Positions 47,206-55,810 of a stretch of 64,000 nt of DNA are shown here, one piece after another (position 1 is the first letter of the stretch; the number at the start of each line of letters is the position of its first letter). The DNA is from Burkholderiaceae bacterium. GTDB taxonomy: Bacteria > Pseudomonadota > Gammaproteobacteria > Burkholderiales > Burkholderiaceae_C. Both the position numbers and the translations under genes were made by a program. Under the pieces are notes generated by a model. That model searched no databases, was not told the origin of the DNA, and saw nothing but the letters and a program-made list of their open reading frames with translations. The stretch lies in assembly GCA_024235915.1 (NCBI GenBank), contig JACKLO010000008.1, positions 434,001 to 498,000 on the forward strand, in the 5' to 3' direction.

Positions 47206-48360
47206 ATGCACTTCACCGCCGAACACCGCCAGCTCGACGAAACCGTCACCCGCTTCATCGAGAAGGAAGTGAATCCCTTCGTCGACGCGTGGGAGAAGGC
47301 GGAGGAGTTCCCCAGCCACGCCGTGTTCAAGAAGCTGGGTGACCTGGGCCTGCTGGGCCTGAAGTACCCGGCGGCCTTTGGGGGCTCGGAACTGGACTTC
47401 AGCTACTCGATGGTGATGGCCGAAGCCCTGGGCAGCTGCACCTGCGGCGGCGTGCCGATGGCCATCGGCGTGCAGACCGACATGGCCACGCCGGCCCTGG
47501 CGCGCTTTGGCAGCGATGAACTGCGCGAGGCGTGGCTCAGGCCCACCATCGCCGGCGACATGGTGGCCTGCCTGGGCGTCAGCGAGCCGGGCGCCGGCTC
47601 CGATGTGTCCGCCGCGAAGACCACCGCCCGCACCGAGGGCGGCGACTACGTGATCAACGGCAGCAAGATGTGGATCACCAACGGCCTGAAGGCCGACTGG
47701 TGCTGCCTGCTGGCCAACACCGACGACGGCCCCGCCCACCGGAACAAGAGCCTGATCGTGCTGCCGATGGACGCCGCCGGCATCACCAAGCAGAAGATCC
47801 AGAAGATTGGCATGCACAGCAGCGACACCGCACTGCTGTACTTCGACAACGTGCGCGTGCCGCGCCGCAACCTCATCGGGCAGGAAGGCCAGGGCTTCAC
47901 CTACCAGATGCTGCAGTTCCAGGAGGAGCGCCTGTGGGGCGCGTCGGCCAACCTGCGCGGTCTGGATCGCATCATCGACCAGACCATTGCCTACACCCGC
48001 GAGCGCAAGGCCTTCGGGCAGAGCATCCTGGACAACCAGGTGGTGCACTTCCGGCTGGCCGAACTGCGCACCGAGGTGGAAGCGCTGCGCGCGCTGACCT
48101 ACCGGGCGGTGGAGATGTACGTGGCGGGGCAGGACGTGACCAAGCTGGCATCGATGGCCAAGCTCAAGGCCGGCCGGCTGTCGCGGGAAGTGGCCGACGC
48201 CTGCCTGCAGTACTGGGGCGGCATGGGCTTCACCGCGGACAACCCGGTCTCGCGCGCGTACCGCGACGGGCGACTCAACAGCATCGGCGGCGGCGCCGAC
48301 GAGGTGATGCTGGGCATCATCTGCAAGCTGGAGGACACGCTGCCGGGGCGAAAGCGGTGA
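47206..48360 (+). CDS. Acyl-CoA dehydrogenase, citronellyl-CoA-dehydrogenase-like (AtuD)
   Basis: 384 aa FAD enzyme. Motifs CLGVSEPGAGSDVSAAK, MWITNGLKADWCCLLANT, MLQFQEERLWG and, in place of the usual YEGTNEI, NSIGGGADEVML. The CGGVPMAIGVQTDMATPALARFGSDELR stretch and this ADEVML end are characteristic of AtuD, which desaturates citronellyl-CoA. It lies between the carboxylase beta and hydratase genes, the same position as in the atuCDEF cluster of pseudomonads. Preceded by GGGGACAAG spacing RBS. Confidence 0.88.
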   Translation: MHFTAEHRQLDETVTRFIEKEVNPFVDAWEKAEEFPSHAVFKKLGDLGLLGLKYPAAFGGSELDFSYSMVMAEALGSCTCGGVPMAIGVQTDMATPALARFGSDELREAWLRPTIAGDMVACLGVSEPGAGSDVSAAKTTARTEGGDYVINGSKMWITNGLKADWCCLLANTDDGPAHRNKSLIVLPMDAAGITKQKIQKIGMHSSDTALLYFDNVRVPRRNLIGQEGQGFTYQMLQFQEERLWGASANLRGLDRIIDQTIAYTRERKAFGQSILDNQVVHFRLAELRTEVEALRALTYRAVEMYVAGQDVTKLASMAKLKAGRLSREVADACLQYWGGMGFTADNPVSRAYRDGRLNSIGGGADEVMLGIICKLEDTLPGRKR

Positions 48361-48364
48361 TGAG

Positions 48365-48506
48365 ACCCCCCAGTCGCTTCGCTCCTGCCCCCGAGGGGCA
48401 CCGTCCGCCTTGGGGCGGCCCGGCGGCGGACATGAGCCCACCAGTCGCTTCGCGCCGGCCCACGACGGACGTCGTTCGCCTTGGGGCGGCATGCTGGCGG
48501 ACATCT
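48365..48506. repeat. Tandem 71-bp imperfect repeat
   Basis: Two copies, 48365-48435 and 48436-48506, aligned by CAGTCGCTTCG (48371, 48442), CGCCTTGGGGCGGC (48406, 48477) and GGCGGACAT (48425, 48496). The only gap over 150 bp in the rightward operon. Looks like a Burkholderiales REP-type intergenic element that duplicated. Confidence 0.75.
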
Positions 48507-48520
48507 TGGACATGGCGGAC

Positions 48521-49312
48521 ATGACCGATCTGCTCATCCGGCAGGACGGCCCGGTCCTCCACCTGACCCTGAACCGGCCGGCGCAGCGCAACCCGCTGTC
48601 GGTGGCCATGGTGCAGGCCCTGCGCGAACGGCTGGCCGCCGCGGAAGCAGACGGCACGACCCGCGTGCTGGTGCTGCGCGGGGCCGGCGGGCACTTCTGC
48701 AGCGGCGGCGACATCGCTGACATGGCCGCGGCGCGCGCCCGGTTGGCCGACGACCCCGACGCCATCGTCCGCCTGAGCACCGCCTTTGGCGAGCTCTGCG
48801 TGGCGGTGGCTGGCAGCCCCCTGGCCACGGTGGCGGTGCTGGAAGGCACGGTGATGGGCGGTGGCTTCGGCCTGGCCTGCGTCACCGACGTGGCCTTGGC
48901 CGCCGACAACGCGGACTTTCGTCTGCCCGAGACCTCGCTCGGCCTGCTGCCAGCGCAGATCGGCCCCTTCCTCGTCGAACGGCTCGGCTACAGCGAAGCC
49001 CGGCGGCTGGCGGTGACCGGTGCGCGCCTGGGTGCCGCGGAGGCGCTGATGCTGCGCCTGGTGCACGAGGTGCACCCCACAGCAGCGCTGGACGCCGCGC
49101 TCACCCGCGTGGTGCAGTCCGTGCTGCGCTGTGCGCCGGGTGCCGTGGCCGCCACCAAGGCGGTGTTGGCGCGTGCCCGGCAGCATGCGCCGGCCTCGCT
49201 GGTGCACGAAGCCGCCGAAGCCTTCTCTGCGGCGGTGCTGGGCGACGAAGGTGCCGAAGGCACGGCCGCCTTCCTGGCCAGGCGCCCGCCACGCTGGGCA
49301 CCCCCGGGATGA
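48521..49312 (+). CDS. Enoyl-CoA hydratase/isomerase family (AtuE/LiuC-type)
   Basis: 263 aa crotonase-fold enzyme. GGHFCSGGDIADM (oxyanion hole) and GTVMGGGFGLACVTDVALAADNADFRLPETSLGLLPAQI; the catalytic Glu of the LPETSLG turn is kept while the first Glu position is Phe, as in methylglutaconyl/isohexenylglutaconyl-CoA hydratases. Expected role: hydrating the carboxylated product. The ATG at 48521 is picked because GGCGG lies three to seven bases before it; ATGs at 48512 and 48491 are in frame. Overlaps the alpha subunit start by 4 bp. Confidence 0.88.
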   Translation: MTDLLIRQDGPVLHLTLNRPAQRNPLSVAMVQALRERLAAAEADGTTRVLVLRGAGGHFCSGGDIADMAAARARLADDPDAIVRLSTAFGELCVAVAGSPLATVAVLEGTVMGGGFGLACVTDVALAADNADFRLPETSLGLLPAQIGPFLVERLGYSEARRLAVTGARLGAAEALMLRLVHEVHPTAALDAALTRVVQSVLRCAPGAVAATKAVLARARQHAPASLVHEAAEAFSAAVLGDEGAEGTAAFLARRPPRWAPPG

Positions 49313-51159
49313 GCTTCAACACCGTCCTCATCGCGAACCGCGGCGAGATCGCCTGCCGCGTGATCCGCACGGCACACCGGCTGGGCTACCGCACGGTGGC
49401 CGTGTACAGCGCGCACGATGCCGGCGCGCCGCATGCGCAGCAGGCCGACGTGGCCATCGCCGTGCCCAGCTACCTCGACGTGACCGCCCTGCTCGATGCC
49501 GCACGCAGCAGCGGCGCCGACGCAGTGCACCCGGGCTATGGCTTCCTGTCGGAGCGTGCGGACTTCGCCGAGGCCTGCGCCCAGGCGGGCCTCGTCTTCA
49601 TCGGCCCGCCGGCAGCGGCCATCCTCGCCATGGGCGACAAGGCCCGTGCCAAGCGGCGCATGCTGGACGCCGGCGTGCCCTGCGCGCCGGGTTACTTGGG
49701 CGACGCCCAGGACGAGGCCACGCTGCGCGAGGCCGCGCAACGCATCGGTCTGCCCTTGCTGGTCAAGGCCACTGCCGGCGGCGGCGGGCGCGGCATGCGG
49801 CTGGTGCGCCTGATGGCGGACCTCAACGATGCCCTGGCCGGTGCCCGCCGCGAAGCCGAGGCCGCCTTCGGCGACGGCACACTGATGCTCGAACGCCTGA
49901 TCGACGATGGCCGCCACATCGAGGTCCAGGTCTTCGCCGATGCGCACGGCACCGTGGTCCACCTGGGCGAGCGCGACTGCAGCGCCCAGCGCCGACGGCA
50001 GAAGGTGATCGAGGAAGCGCCCTCGCCGTTCGTCACGTCGACCCTGCGTGAAGCCCTCGGCCGCGACGCCGTGGCCGCCGCGCGTGCCGCGGGCTACGTG
50101 GGCGCCGGCACGGTGGAGTTCATCGTCGACGCCACCGGCCAGCACCATTTCCTGGAGATGAACACGCGGCTGCAGGTGGAGCACCCGGTGACCGAGTGCG
50201 TCACCGGCCTGGACCTGGTTGAATGGCAGCTGCGGGTGGCGGCAGGCGAGCCGCTGCCACCCTACGAGTTGCAGATGCAGGGCCACGCCATCGAGGCCCG
50301 CCTGTACGCCGAGGATCCCGCCCAGGATTGGCGACCGCAGACCGGGCGCGTGCTGCACTGGCGTCCCGAGCACGCCGGCGTCCGCATCGATCACGGCCTG
50401 ACCGAGGGCGGCGCGGTGACGCCGCACTACGACGCCATGGTGGCCAAGTTCATCGCCCATGGCCGCGATCGCCCCGATGCCATCCGCCGTCTGCGCCGTG
50501 CGCTGGCCGACGCTCCGCTGCTGGGCCTGACCACCAACGCCGGCTTTCTGCGCGACCTGCTGGCCCACCCCGACTTCACGGCGGGCGCGATGACCACCGC
50601 CCGCCTGGACGCCTGGGCCGCGGACGGAGCCACGATCCTTCAACCCGCAACGCCACACGATGACCTGTGGCGGGTGGCCGCCGCCGTGCTGGGCGGCCAC
50701 CAGCGCAGCCTGGACCTGCAGCTCCAATGTGGCGAAGAACGGCGGACGCTGCGCACGCCGGTCGATGGCGTGCGCGTGCTGGCGTTTGACGACCACCGCC
50801 TCGCCGTGGCACTGGAAGGCATCCAGCGCCGCTTCCACGCGGTGCGCGCTGGCGACGCCCTGCACCTGGCCCACGACGGCCGTGCATTCGTCTTCCAGGA
50901 AGCCTCGCCCTGGCCGGGCCGTGACGACCGCCCCGACCCGGCCCGCGTGCGGGCGCCGGTGGCCGGCACGCTGGTGGCGCTGAAGGTCGCCGTGGGGGAC
51001 GTCGTCACCACCGGCCAGCCGCTGGCCTGCGTGGAGGCGATGAAGATGGAGATGTGGCTGCCAGCCGCGGCCGCGGGCACCGTGCGGGCCGTGCACCGCC
51101 AGCCACGCGCCGCCGTGGCCGCCGGCGACTTGCTGATCGAACTGGACATCCCTGCATGA
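49309..51159 (+). CDS. Biotin-dependent acyl-CoA carboxylase alpha subunit (AtuF/LiuD-type)
   Basis: 616 aa. Biotin carboxylase domain (IANRGEIACRVIRTAHRLGY, GYGFLSERADFAEAC, ATP-grasp KATAGGGGRGMRLV, EMNTRLQVEHPVTE) and C-terminal BCCP with the biotinylated Lys in VEAMKMEMWLP (about residue 578). A linker of about 100 residues with no bicarbonate-transfer domain joins them. Makes the holo-carboxylase with the beta subunit three genes upstream. Coupled by ATGA overlaps to both neighbours. Confidence 0.95.
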   Translation: MSFNTVLIANRGEIACRVIRTAHRLGYRTVAVYSAHDAGAPHAQQADVAIAVPSYLDVTALLDAARSSGADAVHPGYGFLSERADFAEACAQAGLVFIGPPAAAILAMGDKARAKRRMLDAGVPCAPGYLGDAQDEATLREAAQRIGLPLLVKATAGGGGRGMRLVRLMADLNDALAGARREAEAAFGDGTLMLERLIDDGRHIEVQVFADAHGTVVHLGERDCSAQRRRQKVIEEAPSPFVTSTLREALGRDAVAAARAAGYVGAGTVEFIVDATGQHHFLEMNTRLQVEHPVTECVTGLDLVEWQLRVAAGEPLPPYELQMQGHAIEARLYAEDPAQDWRPQTGRVLHWRPEHAGVRIDHGLTEGGAVTPHYDAMVAKFIAHGRDRPDAIRRLRRALADAPLLGLTTNAGFLRDLLAHPDFTAGAMTTARLDAWAADGATILQPATPHDDLWRVAAAVLGGHQRSLDLQLQCGEERRTLRTPVDGVRVLAFDDHRLAVALEGIQRRFHAVRAGDALHLAHDGRAFVFQEASPWPGRDDRPDPARVRAPVAGTLVALKVAVGDVVTTGQPLACVEAMKMEMWLPAAAAGTVRAVHRQPRAAVAAGDLLIELDIPA

Positions 51160-52052
51160 ACGACAAGGCCATCCTCACCTGCGCGCTCACCGGCGTGCTC
51201 ACCAACCCCGAGCAGCACCCGGTGCCGGTGACGCCGGCACAGATGGCGGCCGAGGCGCGCGACGCCTACAACGCCGGCGCCAGCGTGATGCATGTGCACC
51301 TGCGCCGTCAGGAGCCCGGCCGCGGCCACCAGGCCAGCTGGGACCCGGACGTGGCCGAGGCGGTGGTGGACGCCATCCGCGCCGCCTGCCCCGGCGTCAT
51401 CATCAACCTGACCACCGGCGTCGTCGGCCCCGACATCAGCGGCCCGCTGGCCTGCCTGCGCCGCGTGCGGCCCGAGGCTGCCGCCTGCAATGCTGGCAGC
51501 CTGAACTACCTGAAGCTCAAGGCGGATGGCAGCTGGGCCTGGCCACCGATGGTGTTCGACAACCCGGTGTCCAAGGTGCAGGCCATGCTCGACGTGATGA
51601 ACGAACTGCACATCCACCCGGAGTTCGAGTGCTTCGACGTCGGCATCGTGCGCAGCGTGGGCATGTACCTCGCCAACGGTATGTTCAGCGGCGTGCCGGA
51701 ACTGAATTTCGTGATGGGCGTGGCCAGCGGCATGCCCTGCGATGCCGACCTGCTGGCCCTGCTGCCGCGCTGGCTGCCGCCAGGCGCCGTGTGGCAGAGC
51801 ACGCTGATCGGGCGCGCCGAGATCTGGCCGGTGCACCAGCGCACTGCCGAACTCGGCGGCATGCTGCGCACCGGGCTGGAGGACAGTTTCTACCTGCCCG
51901 GCGGTGAACGCGCACCGGGCAACGGCGCCATGATCGATGCACTGGCTCAGTGCGCGCGCAACGCCGGCCGCAGCGTGGCGTCACCCGCCGAGGCGCGACA
52001 GATGCTGGGCCTGCGCGCGGCGCCATCGTCGCCATCGGCCGCTGCGGCATGA
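51156..52052 (+). CDS. Beta-keto-acid cleavage enzyme (BKACE, DUF849)
   Basis: 298 aa zinc TIM-barrel enzyme of the Kce family, which condenses a 3-oxo acid with acetyl-CoA to give acetoacetate and a new acyl-CoA. Zinc ligands HVH at 46-48 in the N-terminal ASVMHVHLR; then LTTGVVGPD, GSLNYLK, PEFECFDVGIV and GMYLANGMF, all family features. The acid specificity is set by residues not predictable here. It sits where liu/atu clusters would carry a HMG-CoA-type lyase, suggesting it does the chain-splitting step in this operon. Confidence 0.9.
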   Translation: MNDKAILTCALTGVLTNPEQHPVPVTPAQMAAEARDAYNAGASVMHVHLRRQEPGRGHQASWDPDVAEAVVDAIRAACPGVIINLTTGVVGPDISGPLACLRRVRPEAAACNAGSLNYLKLKADGSWAWPPMVFDNPVSKVQAMLDVMNELHIHPEFECFDVGIVRSVGMYLANGMFSGVPELNFVMGVASGMPCDADLLALLPRWLPPGAVWQSTLIGRAEIWPVHQRTAELGGMLRTGLEDSFYLPGGERAPGNGAMIDALAQCARNAGRSVASPAEARQMLGLRAAPSSPSAAAA

Positions 52053-52062
52053 TCGCGGCCTC

Positions 52063-52551
52063 ATGAAGGACACCGCCAGCGAACGCCGCAGCGCCGAGGA
52101 ACAGGTGCGTTTCGACCAGATGCTCACCCACATGTTCGAGCACAGCATCAGCTTCAACGAGTTGCTGGGGCTGAAGGTGGAGTCGGTGGCCGCCGGCGGC
52201 GTGCGCGTGCGCATCCCCATGCGGCGCGAGCTCGTCGGCCACTTCAGCACCGGCCGCCTGCACGGTGGTGCCATCTCGGCCACGCTGGATGCCCTGGGCG
52301 GCCTGGCCCTGATGGCCGAACTGGCGGAGCGGCATCCTGCCGAGACCGCCGAGCAGGTGATGCAGCGTTTCGGCCGCTTCGGCACCATCGATCTGCGTGT
52401 GGACTACCTGCGCCCCGGCCATGGCCGCCATTTCGTGGCGACGGCCGAAGTCACGCGGCTGGGCGGGCGGGTCGGCTCGGTGCAGACGCGCATGCACAAC
52501 GACGAAGGCACGCTGATTGCCACCGGGTCGGCGGCGTACGTGGTGGCCTGA
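52063..52551 (+). CDS. PaaI/YigI-type hotdog thioesterase
   Basis: 162 aa hotdog-fold protein: FNELLGLKVESVAAGGVRVRIPMRRELVG, then LHGGAISATLDALGGLALM with the hotdog helix, and VDYLRPGHGRHFVATAEV. Hydrolyses an acyl-CoA; by position it could release the free 3-oxo acid that the adjacent BKACE uses, since BKACE acts on acids, not CoA esters. Last gene of the rightward operon, 10 bp after BKACE. Confidence 0.85.
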   Translation: MKDTASERRSAEEQVRFDQMLTHMFEHSISFNELLGLKVESVAAGGVRVRIPMRRELVGHFSTGRLHGGAISATLDALGGLALMAELAERHPAETAEQVMQRFGRFGTIDLRVDYLRPGHGRHFVATAEVTRLGGRVGSVQTRMHNDEGTLIATGSAAYVVA

Positions 52552-52694
52552 ACCCCTCCAATGCCCTGATCCCTGGCAGCCGTCCGCTGGGTGCGTACGC
52601 CGGGCCTGGGCGCGCGACGCGGCCACGGTCCCTGGCATGCATTCCTGCGTGGACCCGCGGCCCTTGGCACGCCGCCGGCTGAAGGTCTCGCCCG

Positions 52695-53612
52695 ATGCGC
52701 CGATATGCCCCCATGAGAATCGCTCTGCTCGCGACCACGGTCGCCTTGTCCTTCCTCTGCCCGCCAGCGGCCGCAGGCGCGGGCGGCAAGTTGCTGCTCA
52801 CCGGCGGCGTCACCACCATCGACGGCGCAGCCGGCGGCGGGCTCACGCCGTGGGCGCTGGTCGGCAGCTACGCCGCGGGCGGCCAGTGGGGGGCGACCGC
52901 CACCCTGTCGCGCGCCGCCACGCAGGACTACGGGCTCACCGTGGCCGGTGCCGCGCTCGCCTGGGGTGACCGTGTCGAACTGTCGCTCGCACGCCAGGAT
53001 TTCGACCTGCGCGACAACCTGGCCCCGCTGGGCCTGACGGGCCTGCGCCTGAAGATGGACGTTCTGGGCGCCAAATGGCGGCTCGGCGGCAATGCGGTGC
53101 TCGACGCCGACACCTGGATGCCCCAACTGGCCGTTGGCTTGTTGCACAAGCGGGTGGATGCTGGCGCGCTGGCCGACACGTTGACCGGGCCCTTGGGCGC
53201 CAAGGACCAGGGCACCGAGGCCTACCTGAGTGCGACCAAGCTGTTCCTTGCACCCGGCCTGTTGCTCAATGCCACGCTGCGGGCCACGAACGCCAACCAG
53301 GGTGGGCTGCTGGGCTTCGGCGGCGCGCAAAGCCGCGGCGTGCGCCTGCAGCCTGAGGTCTCCGTCGGCTGGCTGTGGCGGCGCGACGTGGCCGTGGGGG
53401 TCGAATACCGCGTCAAGCCGGACCACCTGAACCGCTCGGTGCTGGGCGACGGCGCGCTGAAGGAAGACGACTGGTGGGATGTCTTCATCGCCTGGGCGCC
53501 GAGCAAGCACGTCTCCGTCACCGCCGCCTGGGTCGACCTGGGCCGCATCGCACCGGCTGTGCAGCCGCGGCGTCAGACCGGTGCCTACCTGTCGACCCAG
53601 TTCGCCTTTTGA
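52695..53612 (+). CDS. DUF3034 family exported protein
   Basis: 305 aa with a signal peptide (IALLATTVALSFLCPPAAAG). Glycine/aromatic beta-strand repeats and the ending TGAYLSTQFAF, with terminal Phe, fit an outer-membrane beta-barrel; the whole reads as DUF3034 (GGKLLLTGGVTTIDGAAGGGLTPWA opening). Function unknown. The next gene, an exported truncated haemoglobin, follows by 11 bp with its own GAAGG. Confidence 0.85.
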   Translation: MRRYAPMRIALLATTVALSFLCPPAAAGAGGKLLLTGGVTTIDGAAGGGLTPWALVGSYAAGGQWGATATLSRAATQDYGLTVAGAALAWGDRVELSLARQDFDLRDNLAPLGLTGLRLKMDVLGAKWRLGGNAVLDADTWMPQLAVGLLHKRVDAGALADTLTGPLGAKDQGTEAYLSATKLFLAPGLLLNATLRATNANQGGLLGFGGAQSRGVRLQPEVSVGWLWRRDVAVGVEYRVKPDHLNRSVLGDGALKEDDWWDVFIAWAPSKHVSVTAAWVDLGRIAPAVQPRRQTGAYLSTQFAF

Positions 53613-53623
53613 AGGATTGCGTC

Positions 53624-54040
53624 ATGAAAGCCTTGATCGCGGCCCTGCTGTGCGCCGCCGCCCTGGTGCCGGCCCGTGCCACCGACAACCTGTACCGGGA
53701 CCTCGGCGAGACCGCCGGCATCACCGCCGTCATGGGCGACTTTGTCGACCGCCTGAAGGCAGACACCGTCATCGGTCACTTCTTCAAGGAAACCAGCCGC
53801 AAGTTCCTGGTGAAGCAGTTGTCGGACCAGGTCTGCCAGGCGACGGGCGGACCGTGCGTCTACGACGGGGAGACGATGAAGAAGTCCCACGAGAAGCTGA
53901 AGATCGGCAGCGCCGATTTCAACCGCCTGGTGGAAGTGCTGCAGGACGCCATGGACGCGCGCCAGGTGCCGTTCGCGACCCAGCGTGCGCTGCTGGCGCG
54001 GCTGGCGCCCATGCACCGGGACGTCGTGACGCAGCCCTGA
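53624..54040 (+). CDS. Exported group-1 truncated haemoglobin
   Basis: 138 aa. Signal peptide (MKALIAALLCAAALVPARA) followed by a 2-on-2 globin: LYRDLGETAGITAVMGDFVDRLKADTVIGHFF, and the proximal His in KKSHEKLKIGSADFNRLV. Most truncated globins are cytoplasmic; the clear signal places this one in the periplasm, with two cysteines (QVCQATGGPCVYD) that may form a disulphide. Probably binds O2 or NO. Operon with the DUF3034 gene. Confidence 0.88.
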   Translation: MKALIAALLCAAALVPARATDNLYRDLGETAGITAVMGDFVDRLKADTVIGHFFKETSRKFLVKQLSDQVCQATGGPCVYDGETMKKSHEKLKIGSADFNRLVEVLQDAMDARQVPFATQRALLARLAPMHRDVVTQP

Positions 54041-54136
54041 CCCGCCATCACGGCAGGCCTGTCCGGCAGGGCCCTTGACGTTCCGGAAACGATCCCGATC
54101 TAGCATCGGGTGAACCGTTCTCCGTCCTGATCACCG

Positions 54137-55252
54137 ATGAGCCTGCGCCACCCCCGCACCCTCTGGGCCTTTGCCGCCGGCGCCGTGGCGGCGCTGGTGG
54201 CGTTCACGCTGCCCGCCCTCTCCCGCACGGACAAGGCAGAACCGCCGGCCGCGCGCGCCGTGGCGCCGCGGGGCACGCTGCAGCCCGACGAGCAGGCCAC
54301 CATCGACCTGTTCAAGCGCCTGTCGCCTTCGGTGGTGCACATCACCACGCTGGCGGCCCAGCGCGACTTCTTCTCGCTCAACGTTCAGCAGGTGCCGCGC
54401 GGCACCGGCACCGGCTTCGTCTGGGACACGGCGGGCCACGTCGTCACCAACTTCCACGTCATCCAGGGCGGCAGCGCGGCACGCGTGACCCTGGCCGACC
54501 AGAGCACCTGGGACGCCAAGCTCGTCGGCGCCTTCCCCGACCGCGACCTGGCCGTGCTGAAGATCGATGCCCCGGCCGACAAGCTGCCGCCAATCCCGCT
54601 GGGCAGCAGCAAGGATCTGCAGGTGGGCCAGCGCGTGCTGGCCATCGGCAACCCCTTCGGCCTCGACCAGACGCTGACCACCGGCGTGGTGAGTGCGCTC
54701 AACCGCGAGATCGAGAGCTTCAACAACCGCAGCATCCGCGGCGTGGTGCAGACCGATGCCGCCATCAACCCCGGCAACTCCGGCGGCCCGCTGCTCGATT
54801 CCGCTGGCCGGCTGATCGGTGTGAACACGCAGATCGCCAGCCCCAGCGGCGCCAGCGCCGGCATCGGCTTCGCGATCCCGGCCGACGAGGTCAACCGCAT
54901 CGTGCCCAAGCTGATCCGCGACGGCCGCATCGTGCGCCCCTCTCTGGGCATCACCGCCGGCCCGCCGGGCCTCACACGCGCGCTGCGCCTGCCCCCGGGC
55001 GTCACCATCATCGAGACCCAGCGCGGCAGCCCTGCGGCGCGCGCGGAACTGCAGCCTTTCCGCCGCGGCCGCGACGGCGGCATCGTGCTCGGCGACGTGA
55101 TCACGGAAGTCGACGGGCAGGCGGTGGCTGACCTCGACGACGTGCTCACCGTGCTCGAATCCCGCCAGACCGGCGACACGGTGACGTTGACGCTGTGGAA
55201 CGCCGGCAAGACGCGCCAGCAGCGCATGCGGCTGGCGGAAGGCGGCAGCTAA
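54137..55252 (+). CDS. DegP/DegQ-like serine endoprotease with one PDZ
   Basis: 371 aa periplasmic trypsin-like protease. N-terminal signal anchor (TLWAFAAGAVAALVAFTLPAL), protease domain with triad His in VVTNFHVIQ (about 106), Asp in DRDLAVL (about 136), Ser in NPGNSGGPLL (about 214), then one PDZ (about 275-365). One PDZ and an N-terminal anchor are DegS-like, but it is not next to degP/degQ. No leader promoter identified. Confidence 0.93.
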   Translation: MSLRHPRTLWAFAAGAVAALVAFTLPALSRTDKAEPPAARAVAPRGTLQPDEQATIDLFKRLSPSVVHITTLAAQRDFFSLNVQQVPRGTGTGFVWDTAGHVVTNFHVIQGGSAARVTLADQSTWDAKLVGAFPDRDLAVLKIDAPADKLPPIPLGSSKDLQVGQRVLAIGNPFGLDQTLTTGVVSALNREIESFNNRSIRGVVQTDAAINPGNSGGPLLDSAGRLIGVNTQIASPSGASAGIGFAIPADEVNRIVPKLIRDGRIVRPSLGITAGPPGLTRALRLPPGVTIIETQRGSPAARAELQPFRRGRDGGIVLGDVITEVDGQAVADLDDVLTVLESRQTGDTVTLTLWNAGKTRQQRMRLAEGGS

Positions 55253-55758
55253 CGACGCCTCTGCAATCCTGGCGAATGCCGAAGATTGCCGTGTACCCAC
55301 TCACTGGGTGGGGCCCACCTCCCTGACCGGCCACGCGGCGCGGCCAAAGAGGCGGATGCCAGACGTCAGTGCTGATCAGCAGCAGGGCGGGCCTGCCCAT
55401 GAAAAAGCCCCTGTGCCGCGCATCGGCATCAGGGGCTGACAGTCCTCGGCGGCACGGAAGGCCGCCTCCGGAACTCACATATGGTCGATCATCACATGGA
55501 AATCGCGCCTAAGTCCGCGTCGCATAACGCTCCGGCCCCGCTGGCACCCTCCATCTCCCGTCAAAGGACCCTCCATCGGAAATCCTCCAACTTTCATGGG
55601 TGGGGCCAGATGCACGCTTGTCACTTGGCCGAACACTGAGCAGGATCGCCTCCAATGTAGCAGCAAGGACCCTGCGGTGAAACCTCTCGCGGGCTGCCGT
55701 CGCAACGGTCATCGCCCACCTGGCAATCGAAGCTCAAGCGCCGGTCTCTTGAGCGGTT
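55253..55758. other. About 500 bp without a recognised gene
   Basis: Separates the last clearly chromosomal gene from the accessory segment. Reading frames here are short and show no family resemblance. The one clear signal is a minus-strand terminator at 55402-55437. GGGTGGGGCC occurs at both about 55309 and 55598, possibly remnants of an insertion element. Confidence 0.5.
55402..55437 (-). terminator. Strong intrinsic terminator, no gene before it
   Basis: Minus strand: stem of AGCCCCTG and TGCCG against CGGCA and CAGGGGCT (one bulged base, loop about 5) followed by TTTTT. There is no plausible coding frame on that strand for several hundred bases upstream, so it may end a small RNA. Confidence 0.7.
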
Positions 55759-55778
55759 GACTGTTCTTTTATACAGTC
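55759..55778. promoter_or_regulatory. LexA (SOS) box
   Basis: GACTGT TCTTTTAT ACAGTC, a CTGT-N8-ACAG site with 6-bp perfect arms, 32 bp upstream of the DUF2188-like gene. A TATACA within it can be the plus-strand -10 and TATAAA reads on the minus strand, so the site could control both directions. Confidence 0.8.
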
Positions 55779-55810
55779 TTGAGGCTACCAGCTTCAGATT
55801 GGATTACGCG

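Noticed and set aside
47206..51159. A standard leucine (liu) operon
   Set aside because: No isovaleryl-CoA-dehydrogenase type sequence and no HMG-CoA lyase; dehydrogenase and carboxyltransferase motifs are nearer the atu type.
55475..55705. 76-codon minus-strand ORF before the terminator at 55402
   Set aside because: No recognised family or ribosome-binding site; a noncoding RNA or a mobile-element remnant is as likely.
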